This document shows positions 17,255 to 25,817 of a stretch of 64,000 nucleotides of DNA, piece after piece. The notes under the pieces were generated by a model. That model made no database searches. It saw nothing but the letters and a program-made list of their open reading frames with translations, and had not been told where the DNA came from. Both the position numbers and the translations under genes were made by a program. Positions within the stretch are counted from its first letter, which is position 1, and the number at the start of each line of letters is the position of its first letter. This DNA comes from Streptomyces camelliae (GTDB lineage: Bacteria > Actinomycetota > Actinomycetes > Streptomycetales > Streptomycetaceae): assembly GCF_027625935.1 (NCBI RefSeq), contig NZ_CP115300.1, positions 9,238,001-9,302,000 of the forward strand, in the 5' to 3' direction.

Positions 17255-18456
17255 CGACGACCGTGTCCCGCCTGCTGCCCAGCGAGGAAGCGGCCGAACT
17301 GCTCGACCTGACCAGGGAGATCGCCGACGGAGCCCTCGCACCCCGGGCCGCCGCCGACGAGGCCGCCGAACGCTTCCCGCGCGACGTCTTCCGCACGCTG
17401 GGGCAGTCGGGGCTGCTCAGCCTCCCCTATCCCGAGGAGTACGGGGGCGGCGGTCAACCCTACGAGGTCTACCTTCAGGTCGTCGAGGAGATCTCGGCCC
17501 GCTGGGCGAGCGTGGGAGTCGGGCTGAGCGTGCACACGCTGTCCTGCTTCGCCCTGGCCGAGTACGGCACCGACGAGCAGCGCGGTAGGTGGCTGGCCGA
17601 CATGCTCGGCGGTGAACTGCTCGGCGCCTACTGCCTGTCCGAGCCGCACGCCGGCTCCGACCCGACCGCGATGCGCACCCGTGCCCGGCGGGACGGCGAC
17701 GCCTACCTCCTGCGGGGCGAGAAGGCCTGGACGACCCACGGCGGCCAGGCGGACTTCTACCAGGTGATGGCCCGCACCTCCGATCACCGCACCCGCGGAG
17801 TCTCCTGCTTCCTCGTCCCCGCCGAGTCGGCCGGGCTGTCGGCCGACCCGCCAGAGCGCAAGATGGGGCTCACCGGATCCGCCACGGCGACCGTCCGGTT
17901 CGACGACGTCCGCGTCCCCGAAGGCCGGCGTATCGGCGAAGAGGGGCAGGGCCTGCCGATCGCCCTCGCCGGACTTGACGCGGGCCGACTCGGCATCGCC
18001 GCCGTCGCCGTCGGTCTGGCCCAGGGCGCGCTCAACGACGCGCTCGCCTACGCCAAACAGCGCGAGACCTTCGGGAAACCGATCATCGGCCATCAGGGAG
18101 TCGCGTTTCTGCTCGCCGACATGGAGGCCGCCGTGGACTCCGCCCGGGCCACCGTCTTGGCGGCGGCCCGGCGCAAGGACGCCGGATTGCCGTACGGCCG
18201 TCAGGCCAGCATCGCCAAGCTCGTCGCAACCGAGGCGGCGATGCGGGTCACCACCGATGCCGTCCAGGTCTTCGGAGGCGCGGGCTACACCCGGGACTTC
18301 CCCGTCGAGCGCTACATGCGCGAGGCCAAGGTCATGCAGATCTTCGAGGGCACCAACCAGATCCAGCGCCTCGTCATCAGCCGCCACCTGGCCGGTGCCC
18401 GCACCGAACCCTCCCACCACGTTCTGCGCGCCGCGCCCAAGGAGCCCAAGGCATGA
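17251..18456 (+). CDS. Acyl-CoA dehydrogenase
   Basis: About 401 residues, FAD enzyme doing the alpha,beta-dehydrogenation of acyl-CoA. ATG 17251 overlaps the ligase stop (ATGA), giving translational coupling. Family marks: YCLSEPHAGSDPTAM and EKAWTTHGG in the FAD/substrate domain, RETFGKPIIGHQGV, QVFGGAGYTRDFPVERYMRE, and QIFEGTNQIQRLVI with the catalytic base Glu in the position used by short/branched-chain enzymes. Normal length, no breaks. Electrons would go to an ETF that is not in the window. Confidence 0.95.
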   Translation: MTTTVSRLLPSEEAAELLDLTREIADGALAPRAAADEAAERFPRDVFRTLGQSGLLSLPYPEEYGGGGQPYEVYLQVVEEISARWASVGVGLSVHTLSCFALAEYGTDEQRGRWLADMLGGELLGAYCLSEPHAGSDPTAMRTRARRDGDAYLLRGEKAWTTHGGQADFYQVMARTSDHRTRGVSCFLVPAESAGLSADPPERKMGLTGSATATVRFDDVRVPEGRRIGEEGQGLPIALAGLDAGRLGIAAVAVGLAQGALNDALAYAKQRETFGKPIIGHQGVAFLLADMEAAVDSARATVLAAARRKDAGLPYGRQASIAKLVATEAAMRVTTDAVQVFGGAGYTRDFPVERYMREAKVMQIFEGTNQIQRLVISRHLAGARTEPSHHVLRAAPKEPKA

Positions 18457-19223
18457 AACTCACCGGATCCGCCGCCCTGGTCACCGGCGGCGCCAGCGGC
18501 CTCGGTCACGCCACCGCCACCACCTTGCTGCACGCCGGCGCCCATGTAGTCATCGCCGACCTGCCGTCCTCACCCGGGGCCGCCGTCGCCAAGGAGCTCG
18601 CGGACGTCGGCCCGCGCGTCCGCTTCGTCCCCTGCGACGTCACCGACCCCGCCGCCGTTCAGGCCGCGGTGGACGCGGCGAGCAAACCGGGCCCGCTGCG
18701 CGTCGCGATCAGCTGCGCGGGCGTCGCGACGCCCGGCCGCATGCTGTCCCGCAGCGGACCACTGGACCTGGACGCCTTCGCCCGGGTCGTCGGCGTCAAC
18801 CTCATCGGCACCTTCAACGTCTTCCGGCTCGCCGCACAGCGCATCAGCGAAGCCGAGCCCGTGGACGGCGAGCGCGGCGTCCTCGTGGCCACCTCCTCGG
18901 TCGCCGCCTACGACGGCCAGATCGGCCAGGCCGCCTACGCCGCCTCCAAGGGCGGGGTGGCCGCCCTCACCCTCCCCGCAGCCCGGGAACTCGCCCAGCA
19001 CCTCATCCGTGTCGTCTCGATCGCACCCGGCCTCTTCGACACCCCGCTCATGGCAGGACTGCCCCAGGAGGCCCGCGACTCCCTCGGCCGACAGGTCCCC
19101 CACCCCGCACGCCTGGGCGACCCGTCCGAGTTCGCCGCCCTGGTACGTCACATCGCCGAGAATCCCATGCTCAACGGCGAGGTCATCCGCCTCGACGGAG
19201 CCATCCGCATGGCACCGCGCTGA
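18453..19223 (+). CDS. Short-chain dehydrogenase, 3-hydroxyacyl-CoA dehydrogenase type
   Basis: 256 residues; ATG 18453 overlaps the acyl-CoA dehydrogenase stop by ATGA. Classical SDR: TGGASGLG cofactor loop at residue 11, an NAD-preferring Asp in VIADLP, CDVTD, catalytic Ser in VATSSVAAYD and Tyr/Lys in QAAYAASKGG. The NLIGTFNVFRLAAQRI helix and the KLTGSAALVTGG start are those of HSD17B10-type 3-hydroxyacyl-CoA dehydrogenases. With the ligase and dehydrogenase it would form a beta-oxidation-like path; a hydratase and a thiolase are lacking here, perhaps lost with the truncated fourth gene. Confidence 0.9.
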   Translation: MKLTGSAALVTGGASGLGHATATTLLHAGAHVVIADLPSSPGAAVAKELADVGPRVRFVPCDVTDPAAVQAAVDAASKPGPLRVAISCAGVATPGRMLSRSGPLDLDAFARVVGVNLIGTFNVFRLAAQRISEAEPVDGERGVLVATSSVAAYDGQIGQAAYAASKGGVAALTLPAARELAQHLIRVVSIAPGLFDTPLMAGLPQEARDSLGRQVPHPARLGDPSEFAALVRHIAENPMLNGEVIRLDGAIRMAPR

Positions 19224-19260
19224 TCGTCCCCGCATTCCCACCCCACAAGGAGAACCGACT

Positions 19261-19488
19261 ATGCCCGGCCCGCTGACCGGCCTGAATGGCGATCATGGAC
19301 TCGTCTTCGGGAGCGACGGCGGCGGCAATCTCTTCGCTCTCGCGGCCAACGGCACGGTCCACAAGTCCAGGACTGCTTCCTGGAACGACGCGTTCTATGC
19401 CGTGGCCGCCAGTCTGTGCGACTTCCTTGAGCAACTTCGCGATGTCATTGATCAGTTCGCTGCCACAGGCCACCCCGGGGCTTTCTGA
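19261..19488 (+). CDS. Chimeric ORF: CoA-transferase start fused to SMI1/KNR4 tail
   Basis: The start is excellent: AAGGAG then ATG 19261, in the normal place for the fourth gene of the acyl-CoA operon. The first nine residues MPGPLTGLN match the usual N-terminus of CaiB/BaiF CoA-transferases (alpha-methylacyl-CoA racemase type). From codon 10 onward the product changes to GLVFGSDGGGNLFALAANG and an LCDFLEQLRDVIDQF helix, the C-terminal end of an SMI1/KNR4 (SUKH) protein. So a recombination near 19288 joined the operon to the tail of an immunity-type gene. The 75-residue product is probably nonfunctional. Confidence 0.55.
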   Translation: MPGPLTGLNGDHGLVFGSDGGGNLFALAANGTVHKSRTASWNDAFYAVAASLCDFLEQLRDVIDQFAATGHPGAF

Positions 19489-19527
19489 ACTTCACGCACC
19501 GCCTGTCCACACGCGTCCTTCGTGGGT

Positions 19528-19578
19528 TCACGGAACTGCGGCCAGAGCCAATCTGGCTCTGGCCGCAGTTCCGTGAAG
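19528..19578. repeat. Perfect 24-bp inverted repeat with 3-bp loop
   Basis: TTCACGGAACTGCGGCCAGA continuing to 19551 is matched exactly by its complement at 19555-19578 (ending GCAGTTCCGTGAA), separated by ATC. It could work as a terminator for the acyl-CoA operon. The outer sequence (CCGTGAAG preceded by GGCTCTGGC) also resembles ISL3-type ends, so it may be two insertion-sequence ends lying head to head after a deletion. Confidence 0.7.
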
Positions 19579-19652
19579 CTCAGCGCCTGGTGCGTCAGCA
19601 GAGACAGATACGCCGATCGCCCCGTCTCTCGACCGTAGGGCATGCTGTTGCG

Positions 19653-20417
19653 GTGAGTGATCCTCAACAAGCATGGCTGGGATGGCTGAACAGCCTGGAC
19701 GTGCCACGGAAGACAGCCGCGGAGTCGCTGCGTGCCCAGTTCAGCGCCCTCGGCGTGACCAATCCTGTTGACCTGATCAAGTCGGAGGTCATGGAAGATC
19801 TTCCGCAGCTCGCGCGATTCGTACTGCTTCGGAGCCTGTGGCACGGTGTGATCAACGGCTGGACCGAGCCGGGCTCGCTCGATCAACTGCCAGCCGCGCA
19901 ACGCCTTCTTGCCGCTGGCTCGGACCGGGAGGATCTTGTTCGCCTGGTCCGAGCCGTTGCCTATGAGGCGGTGTTCGCGACGCTCGACGAGCTGGACGTC
20001 GGCGGCGATGTGAACGTGTCGGGTGTGGAGGCCGGCTGGGTGGTCACACGCTTCGCCGATGCCCGGGGTCTCAAGGCGTATGCGGGCTCGTCACCGATCA
20101 CCCGGGCTTCCGGCAAGAAGTCCAGCGTCACCCGCCGACGCGTGAAGAACGACCGGCTCAACCATGCCGGCTACCTGTGGGCGTTCGCCGCACTGACCGC
20201 GTCACCCGGAGCCAAGGGCCGCTACCGCCGACGACGTGATAAGCACGGCGACTGGCACGCCTCCGCATTGCGCAATCTGTTCAATCGCATGGTCGGCCAG
20301 CTCTATCACTGCCTGCAGCACGGCGAGCACTACGACGAAGCACAGGCCTTCCCGTCCCCGCTGGAAGGGCTCGAAGCAACTGCCCGCCGCCTGAGCCCAA
20401 CTCCTACTCCGGGATGA
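19653..20417 (+). CDS. Chimeric ORF: unknown N-terminal domain plus IS110 transposase C-terminus
   Basis: From GTG 19653 the first ~130 residues are an unrecognised helical protein (AWLGWLNSLDVPRKTAAESL, LPQLARFVLLRSLWHGVI). From about residue 132 the product becomes the end of an IS110-family transposase: RFADARGLKAYAGSSPITRA, SGKKSSVTRRRVKNDRLNHA, LRNLFNRMVGQLYHCLQ. That part holds the Transposase_20 domain with its catalytic Ser region but lacks the DEDD N-terminal domain. The fusion is in frame, at about 20046, so one continuous protein could be made. It marks a deletion that removed the front of an IS110 copy. Confidence 0.6.
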   Translation: MSDPQQAWLGWLNSLDVPRKTAAESLRAQFSALGVTNPVDLIKSEVMEDLPQLARFVLLRSLWHGVINGWTEPGSLDQLPAAQRLLAAGSDREDLVRLVRAVAYEAVFATLDELDVGGDVNVSGVEAGWVVTRFADARGLKAYAGSSPITRASGKKSSVTRRRVKNDRLNHAGYLWAFAALTASPGAKGRYRRRRDKHGDWHASALRNLFNRMVGQLYHCLQHGEHYDEAQAFPSPLEGLEATARRLSPTPTPG

Positions 20418-20631
20418 CCAGGCCGAACTCGCGCAGGCGGGGCAAACAGGCATCCAGGCAGGCCTCCACGGACACGGCATCCGTGCGCACCAGGAGATCT
20501 TCGTGGAACGGGTTCCCGCTCGCCACGAACGTCCACGGCTTCACGCCGTCACGCATGCGCTCGGCATCGGCCTTGAACAACACCGTGACCCCCTGCTCGG
20601 CCAACGCTTCCATCACCCGCACCACGTCCAC
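20404..20631 (-). CDS. Small hypothetical protein
   Basis: 75 residues from GTG 20631. The product (VVRVMEALAEQGVTVLFKADA, then KPWTFVASG and LDACLPRLREFGLVIPE) has a compact alpha/beta pattern and typical codon use. Upstream codons GHKGAS continue in frame, so the start may be earlier. Similar 80-90-residue proteins of unknown role occur widely in streptomycetes. Converges with the IS110 chimera, overlapping its end by 14 bp. Confidence 0.5.
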   Translation of the reverse strand: MDVVRVMEALAEQGVTVLFKADAERMRDGVKPWTFVASGNPFHEDLLVRTDAVSVEACLDACLPRLREFGLVIPE

Positions 20632-20781
20632 CGAAGCCCCCTTGTGTCCGTAATCGAACAGGCAGCTAAACTACACGGGCATCTCAGCAACCGACTTGAC
20701 GGCTTGGGGGCGTGAGGCGTCTACGCCGAGGCCAGCCCCGTCCCTGCCCGGCGTCGTGCGCAGCCGGCGGAGGGTGAGCGG

Positions 20782-21150
20782 TTGGTGGAGTTGAGGCCGG
20801 CGGAGATGGACGCGCTGCGGGTGTATGTGGGTGCCGCGGAGCGGCTGCGGGTGCCGCCGGCGGAGGGCCTTCTGGAGCGGGTGCGTACGGCGACGTTCGA
20901 CGGTCCCGCCAACCGCTGGTCGCTGTGTCTCACCGAGAAGCAGATGGAGTCGGTGGCGTACGCGTTCTACCTGCGGGCGCTGTGCGGGTCGGTGGCGGAG
21001 GCCATCCGGTTCGCCCGGGAGTACGGCGTCGTCGTGCACGGGGACCGGTCGACGGGCAGCCTGCAGCCGGCCCGGCTGTACTGGCCGGATGGATTGCTGC
21101 TCAGCGAGGTGTGCGCTGGGGGCGATATCCGGCCATCTCTTGTCGGTTGA
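20782..21150 (+). CDS. Hypothetical protein
   Basis: About 122 residues from GTG 20782, or 114 from ATG 20806. The product ERLRVPPAEGLLERVRTATF, then LCLTEKQMESVAYAFYLRAL and EYGVVVHGD is mostly helical and has good codon bias in this frame. No family recognised. The last 20 residues after about 21110 look unrelated, because the same place opens onto low-quality sequence with no gene up to 21350, so the C-terminus may be truncated. Confidence 0.45.
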   Translation: MVELRPAEMDALRVYVGAAERLRVPPAEGLLERVRTATFDGPANRWSLCLTEKQMESVAYAFYLRALCGSVAEAIRFAREYGVVVHGDRSTGSLQPARLYWPDGLLLSEVCAGGDIRPSLVG

Positions 21151-21349
21151 TGGCTCCGCTTTTCCATCCATGTACACAGGGGCTACACAAGAGGATCGCG
21201 GGATCTCCTCTTGGGGCTGGGTTCTTCCCGCCCTCTTCGGGGGCTGGCTGGTGCGGCGACTTCGGGCCAGCATCCCCACATGTCCGGAAGTGAACATCTG
21301 TACGAGCCCACCCGTGTATGCGTAAGGCAAAGCCGCGCATGACCGGATC

Positions 21350-22042
21350 ATGACCAATCCGCGTCTGGGCGCACGCACATCACTCAGCGACCGGGGGAAC
21401 GCCGTCGCTCACGGGGAGGGGTTGCTTCGCCATGCCGTCGGGGAGCGCCCCCTGCCGCCAGAGCATCAGCTCACCCCTGACCAGCGCCGGACGCGTTATC
21501 AGGCTCAGGTGGCCCGCACGGAGTTGCGGCGTATGCTCGCCGACGGAGAGGCTGGCGACATCGTGGTCATCGACTCCGGCCGCCGCTCCCGGGTTATCGG
21601 AGTACCCGTCGACTACACCCTCATGGTCCGGCGGAAGCAGCCCGGCGACTGGAAGGACCTGTCGGACTCGGTACCGTTTCCCCGGCTTGCACCGCGCCAG
21701 GCAGCGAGGCGTCTGGCGGACGGGATCGCTGAGGCGCCTGCAGGGCCGTGGGCGCTCGTCATCACCGAAGCACACCCGGACGACGTCATGGACCGCGACT
21801 ACTTCAACGTCGTGGGCAGCGAGCTGCGCGGCCTGGGCATGACCGGACTGGACGACGTCATCGCCGTTCCCCACCACGAGGACTTGCGTAACTGGCAGAC
21901 GCCGCTGCGCTTGCGTCCCCACCTCCCCGAGTACGGTGGCCCGGTCAACGCCTTCCGCCCCGAAGGGTTCCTCGCCGACGGCCTGGACGACCTGCTGAAC
22001 ACCGTGACCCGCGCACTGCACAACCGCACTCAACCCCACTGA
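21350..22042 (+). CDS. Hypothetical protein
   Basis: 230 residues, ATG 21350. Intact frame with typical third-position G/C. Contains RTRYQAQVARTELRRMLADGEAGDIVVIDSG split around residue 60, YTLMVRRKQPGDWKDLSDSV, and ALVITEAHPDDVMDRDYFNVV. I do not recognise a family; the protein looks soluble. It is followed on the right by an IS5 remnant pointing towards it. Confidence 0.55.
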   Translation: MTNPRLGARTSLSDRGNAVAHGEGLLRHAVGERPLPPEHQLTPDQRRTRYQAQVARTELRRMLADGEAGDIVVIDSGRRSRVIGVPVDYTLMVRRKQPGDWKDLSDSVPFPRLAPRQAARRLADGIAEAPAGPWALVITEAHPDDVMDRDYFNVVGSELRGLGMTGLDDVIAVPHHEDLRNWQTPLRLRPHLPEYGGPVNAFRPEGFLADGLDDLLNTVTRALHNRTQPH

Positions 22043-22072
22043 CCAGCGAACTTCATTATCGGCAGATGCTGG

Positions 22073-22215
22073 TCACAGCCACTCATTGATGGCCGCTACG
22101 AGGACGGTCGCCTCGTAGCGGACTGCCAACTTGTCGTACCGCGTCGCCACGGCCCGGTATCTTTTGAGGCGGTTTATGCCGCACTCGACGGCGCGGCGTT
22201 CCCGGTAGTCCACCG
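22073..22215 (-). pseudogene. IS5-family transposase, C-terminal fragment
   Basis: About 45 codons: [20 protein letters not shown] then [20 protein letters not shown] and INEWL, the unmistakable end of IS5/IS1647-type transposases (with the catalytic Glu in [10 protein letters not shown]). The rest of the gene is missing; the DNA further right belongs to a different protein in a different frame. Dead fragment. Confidence 0.8.
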
Positions 22216-22470
22216 GGTCGCCTCCCCGGCCAGCTCCTCCGTCTCCAGCGTCTCCGGGTGCAGTTGTACCCGGACCCAGGCAACGCCCTCGTGTCTCTCG
22301 ACAGCGCGAAGGCGTTCGGCCGGTACCGCAAGAGCAGGCCTCCCATAGCCCCACTGGTTCGGCGCAATGCATCCTTCGTTGTCGTTGCCGTCGAAGAACT
22401 CGCCCAGGGTGAGCAACGGCATCACGCCATCGTCACCAGCACGGTTGACCACTTGCTCGACTGAGATCAC
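22174..22470 (-). pseudogene. Hypothetical protein fused at its end to IS5 remnant
   Basis: Leftward from GTG 22470 ([19 protein letters not shown]) the product has [21 protein letters not shown] and [20 protein letters not shown], a pattern I associate with a common Streptomyces small protein of unknown role ([20 protein letters not shown]). Near 22215 the frame enters the IS5 fragment and ends in unrelated residues. The C-terminus was therefore cut by the insertion sequence. The frame stays open further upstream, so the start is uncertain. Confidence 0.45.
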
Positions 22471-22780
22471 GGTCGAGTACCCCTCCGATCGCCTCCATGG
22501 GCCCCGCAGGCGCCGCAGCAACGAGGCGGAGAGAATCCCGGCCGCCGTAACAGGGATCCTCCGGGACACCCCATCGGAATCATCCTCCGTCCGGTCGGCC
22601 CGGACGACCGACCGCTCGGGACGCCACCAGGCCGGAACCCCGACTCCACGCCGTTCAAATTCCGCGGTCCGCCACCGCCACCACAACCCATCCGTTCCGG
22701 CCACACCGACAGACACAGTATTGGAGCAGATTCCAACTGTGGAAGAGATGTAAGATCTTGGGGTTCTGTAAAGTCGCCCT

Positions 22781-23401
22781 GTGGCAGCGAACGAGACTTC
22801 CCGAACGGCCCGCCGGGCCGCCGCGACGCGGCAGTCGATCATCGAAGCGGCGGAGGCGATCCTCGTCGCAGGCGGGCCCACGGCCCTGACCCTGGAGGCA
22901 GTCGCCGAACGCGCCGACGTGGCCGTGCAGACGGTCTACAACCGGGTGGGTGGGAGATCCGCTGTCCTCGTCGCGGTGGCCGAGCGGGCCTTCCGGGAGA
23001 ACCGGGAGTACATGGACGCCGCGTATGCCACCCCCGGCACCCCGCGCGAGCGCATCCTGCTGGCCGCCGACGCCTACGCGCGTTTCGCCCTGGAACGCCC
23101 GCACCACTTCCGGCTGCTCGCCGAACCCCCCGCCGACGCCGGGTCACTGAAGGGCATTGCCGACCTCGTCGACGAACAGAACGCCAAACTCACCGCCGCA
23201 CTGCGCGACGGCATTGCCGACGGCTCCTTCAACGCCGACCTGGACCCCAGGGCCGCGGCCTACGCCCTGTGGGCCGCCATGAACGGCATCCTCGCCCTGA
23301 GCTGGCGCGCCGACCGCCTCCATGTCGACCCGCAGGACATGGGCCCCGTACTTGACACCATCCTCACCGTGATCACCCGGGGCCTCGACGCACGGACCTG
23401 A
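22781..23401 (+). CDS. TetR-family transcriptional regulator
   Basis: 206 residues from GTG 22781. N-terminal DNA-binding domain: TRQSIIEAAEAILVAGGPTA, TLEAVAERADVAVQTVYNRV. The C-terminal domain is of the WHG type (YARFALERPHHFRLLAEPPA). A TTGGA-N6-TCCAA palindrome lies at 22721-22736, about 45 bp upstream, and may be its operator. The next gene right is on the opposite strand, so its target other than itself is not evident. Confidence 0.85.
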   Translation: MAANETSRTARRAAATRQSIIEAAEAILVAGGPTALTLEAVAERADVAVQTVYNRVGGRSAVLVAVAERAFRENREYMDAAYATPGTPRERILLAADAYARFALERPHHFRLLAEPPADAGSLKGIADLVDEQNAKLTAALRDGIADGSFNADLDPRAAAYALWAAMNGILALSWRADRLHVDPQDMGPVLDTILTVITRGLDART

Positions 23402-23680
23402 CCCTACGCATGCAACCATCAGGTGTTCCGGAGTGATTCCTTCGCGAAGACTCCGGCGTCGAATGCGAGGTACGGGGACGACTCCACCAGCACCTCGTCG
23501 GCCGAGGACTACCTTTGGAGGGCATCGGACGGCATCAGATGACGGTTCAGTCGTCGACCGCCGTCAAGGTCCTGGTCGTGGTGCGCTCGCCCTCGCGCTG
23601 CTCTGCAGACTTTCGTAGACGGGACAGGTCGGCAGGTTGTCGGGGGAGAAGCTGCAGGCGGAGTACGGCGACCCTCGGGT

Positions 23681-24178
23681 CTACCGCTTGGCGGCCCCGT
23701 CGTCTCGCATAGCTGCTTCGACTGCCCCAACTCGTAGGCCGCTGCTGGAGAGTTCTGGCAGTGTTCCGCACTTCGCGCTCTCCTCGCCTTGAACCGCGTC
23801 AGTCCTGGTCGGTTCGGCCCCCGCACGGCCTGTGTCGTCCGTGTCGGGCAACACATAGCCCTCGGATTCGTCCCACGGGAGGTCCACGTCGTCCAGGTGC
23901 ACGTGCCATTCGCCGTCGAGGGTGCGACGCAGGTGGGTGAGGGAGCCCAGGATGTGGGTGATCACCGGAAGCAGCCGCTCGGGATCGAGTGGCAGTTTGC
24001 TGGATCCGGCGAGGATCTCGTCCGGGTCGGTTCTGTCTGCGCTGTAGAGGAACAGTTGTTCTTCGTCCGCATACGGGAACGAGGCTGCATGGGCGGCGAC
24101 GATGCGCTGGAGGGCGGCCGTCTCGACCTCGGTCAGCGGCTCCGCCCGGCTCGCGTGGTAGTAGAGGGAGATACTCAC
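23681..24178 (-). CDS. Hypothetical protein
   Basis: About 165 residues from GTG 24178 (SISLYYHASRAEPLTEVETA). Contains LQRIVAAHAASFPYADEEQL, LAGSSKLPLDPERLLPVITH and LRRTLDGEWHVHLDDVDLPW, typical of small cytoplasmic proteins found next to SMI1/SUKH and leucine-repeat genes in streptomycetes. The stretch after VLPDTDD is of lower complexity. Lies 112 nt downstream of the SUKH-like gene on the same strand, so it may be the last gene of that operon. Confidence 0.6.
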   Translation of the reverse strand: MSISLYYHASRAEPLTEVETAALQRIVAAHAASFPYADEEQLFLYSADRTDPDEILAGSSKLPLDPERLLPVITHILGSLTHLRRTLDGEWHVHLDDVDLPWDESEGYVLPDTDDTGRAGAEPTRTDAVQGEESAKCGTLPELSSSGLRVGAVEAAMRDDGAAKR

Positions 24179-24290
24179 GGCGCGAGCGTACGGTCGGGGT
24201 GTGACAGCGCGTTCTGGGGGCGAGCGGCCGGACCGGCCGCCGTCTTGTCGCCTGGCGCGCGCGTCGCGGTGGTGGCGGGTCATGGCGACG

Positions 24291-25367
24291 TCATCCGTCG
24301 AAGGACGACCAGTCGATGCCCAACTCACCGAACGGCCGCATCGCACCGCGGTGCCGTGCGCCGATCGTGATCTCGAACATGCCGTCGCCCAGGTCACTGG
24401 CGCATGCGATGAGGCCGGGGGCGACGTGGAACGTCGTCGGGTCGGCCGGCCACTGCCACGGCCGGAGCGGCACGGGGCGCAACCGGTCGGTGAGGTCCTG
24501 TACGAGCGGCTCTGGCACCGGGGTGTACCAGGCTTGGGCTTGGTACGGTGCAGCGGTCATCGCCTCGAACAACGAGAACTGCATCAGGAAGCCGCTGAGC
24601 GGCTCGCGTTCGGCTCTGTCCTCCGCCGCTGTCAGCCAGACGACGGGGTCGGTCTCGGCCCGGTCCAGCTCCCAGCGGAAGCAGAGTTGGTTCTCCTCGC
24701 CGAAGACGACCCGTCGCGGATCCACGCCCGGGCGCAGCTCGGTGGCTGGCAGGATCCGGTTCTGCCTGCCCAGCATCTCGGGCCGCTGGTGGGCGAGCCG
24801 GTAGAACTCCCGCAGGGCCTGCGGCAGGTCGGCGGGCACCGCACCGGGCGCGACGGGGGCGGACCCCGTCCGCGGGTACCAACCCGTGGCGAAGTGTCCC
24901 AGCGCCCTGACGGGATCCTCGCCGAGCTGCGTGAGCCAGTCCAGGCTCGGCGTGTGCGGTGACGGACCGGTGGGCCGCACCTCGTCCAGGACCTGGGGCG
25001 CAAGCGGGGGCTCGATCCTCAGGTCGCACTGGAGCAGTTCGCCGTCGGCACAGGACGAATAAACCGGCCGGCCCGCACCCAGATAGCGGCAGCCCCCGAA
25101 GACGCGTACGAAAAGATGTACGGGGAGTGGGCCGTCCGACTCGTCCACCAACCGTGCTCGCACCACGGCCGACGCCGGACCCATCAGCCGGTACAGCTCA
25201 CCGCTCCACACCCCGCTGGCCCCCGGCTCGTCCACGGCGTCGGAAAGAATCACCGACGCGTCGGCGCCGATCACCACCCGGGCACCGCCCGCCATCGACG
25301 AACGCGCATGGACTCCGGCGAGCGAACACGCAGCCTCCTCGCCCACTATGTCCAATTGTTCGATCAC
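24291..25367 (-). CDS. SUKH/SMI1-like hypothetical protein
   Basis: 358 residues from GTG 25367, which overlaps the stop of the preceding frame by GTGA. The middle (LREFYRLAHQRPEMLGRQNRI, then VVFGEENQLCFRWELDRA and DPVVWLTAAED) follows the SMI1/KNR4 pattern of a WxG-less helix, an LxxxNxLLxP turn and an ENQxxxxWxV strand. This fold supplies many immunity proteins against secreted toxins; large versions are also found singly. The N-terminal 130 residues (VVIGADASVILSDAVDE) are a separate beta-rich region. No toxin gene is seen beside it. Confidence 0.55.
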   Translation of the reverse strand: MIEQLDIVGEEAACSLAGVHARSSMAGGARVVIGADASVILSDAVDEPGASGVWSGELYRLMGPASAVVRARLVDESDGPLPVHLFVRVFGGCRYLGAGRPVYSSCADGELLQCDLRIEPPLAPQVLDEVRPTGPSPHTPSLDWLTQLGEDPVRALGHFATGWYPRTGSAPVAPGAVPADLPQALREFYRLAHQRPEMLGRQNRILPATELRPGVDPRRVVFGEENQLCFRWELDRAETDPVVWLTAAEDRAEREPLSGFLMQFSLFEAMTAAPYQAQAWYTPVPEPLVQDLTDRLRPVPLRPWQWPADPTTFHVAPGLIACASDLGDGMFEITIGARHRGAMRPFGELGIDWSSFDG

Positions 25368-25817
25368 GTGTGGGTCTCCCGCTGCAACGACTCGTCCACT
25401 ACCTCAGACTCCTGCCCCGCCGGACGTAGGCCAGGCCCGCCGGCACCGCACGTCCCGTACGCCGCGCCTGGTACCTCGCGTGTGAACATGAACTTCTCCA
25501 AGACCGCCACGAGTGCGGGGCGACTCCGCGTCGTCCAGGTGCCGAGCAGTACCCCGGCACCCACCGCGCCGTCCCGGCGTCGATCCAGGCGCAGGAAGTC
25601 CACGTTGTAACACCCCTGGGGATCGCCTTCCGGCTCCCAGCGCGTGTCGAAGCACAAGTCCCGTACCCGCGTGGTCAGCGCTGATCAGCACGGACCCGTA
25701 CAGCCAGTCGATGGTGTCGGGCCCCGGGTCCACTTCGTAGAGGCTGTTCCAGCTCATCGTCCAGCCGACGGGGACGCGCAACGGCTGTGTCTTCCGCCAT
25801 GCCTCGCCCACGGTCAT
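25364..25817 (-). pseudogene. Hypothetical protein, frameshifted
   Basis: Starts at ATG 25817, overlapping the stop of the upstream gene by ATGA. The front (MTVGEAWRKTQPLRVPVGWT, NSLYEVDPGPDTIDWL) and the rear (FDTRWEPEGDPQGCYNVDFL, ALVAVLEKFMFTREVPG) are in different frames that join near 25665. Both halves keep normal codon use and the rear ends exactly at the overlap with the next gene. One inserted or deleted base, real or a sequencing error, splits it. Family not recognised. Confidence 0.6.

Noticed and set aside
20671..21378. A 235-codon minus-strand frame
   Set aside because: Antisense to the hypothetical gene at 20782 and to the scrambled stretch after it; product has no domain pattern.
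23402..23680. A possible small gene after the TetR regulator
   Set aside because: The 61- to 65-codon frames here are Arg-rich, lack ribosome sites and have no coherent product.
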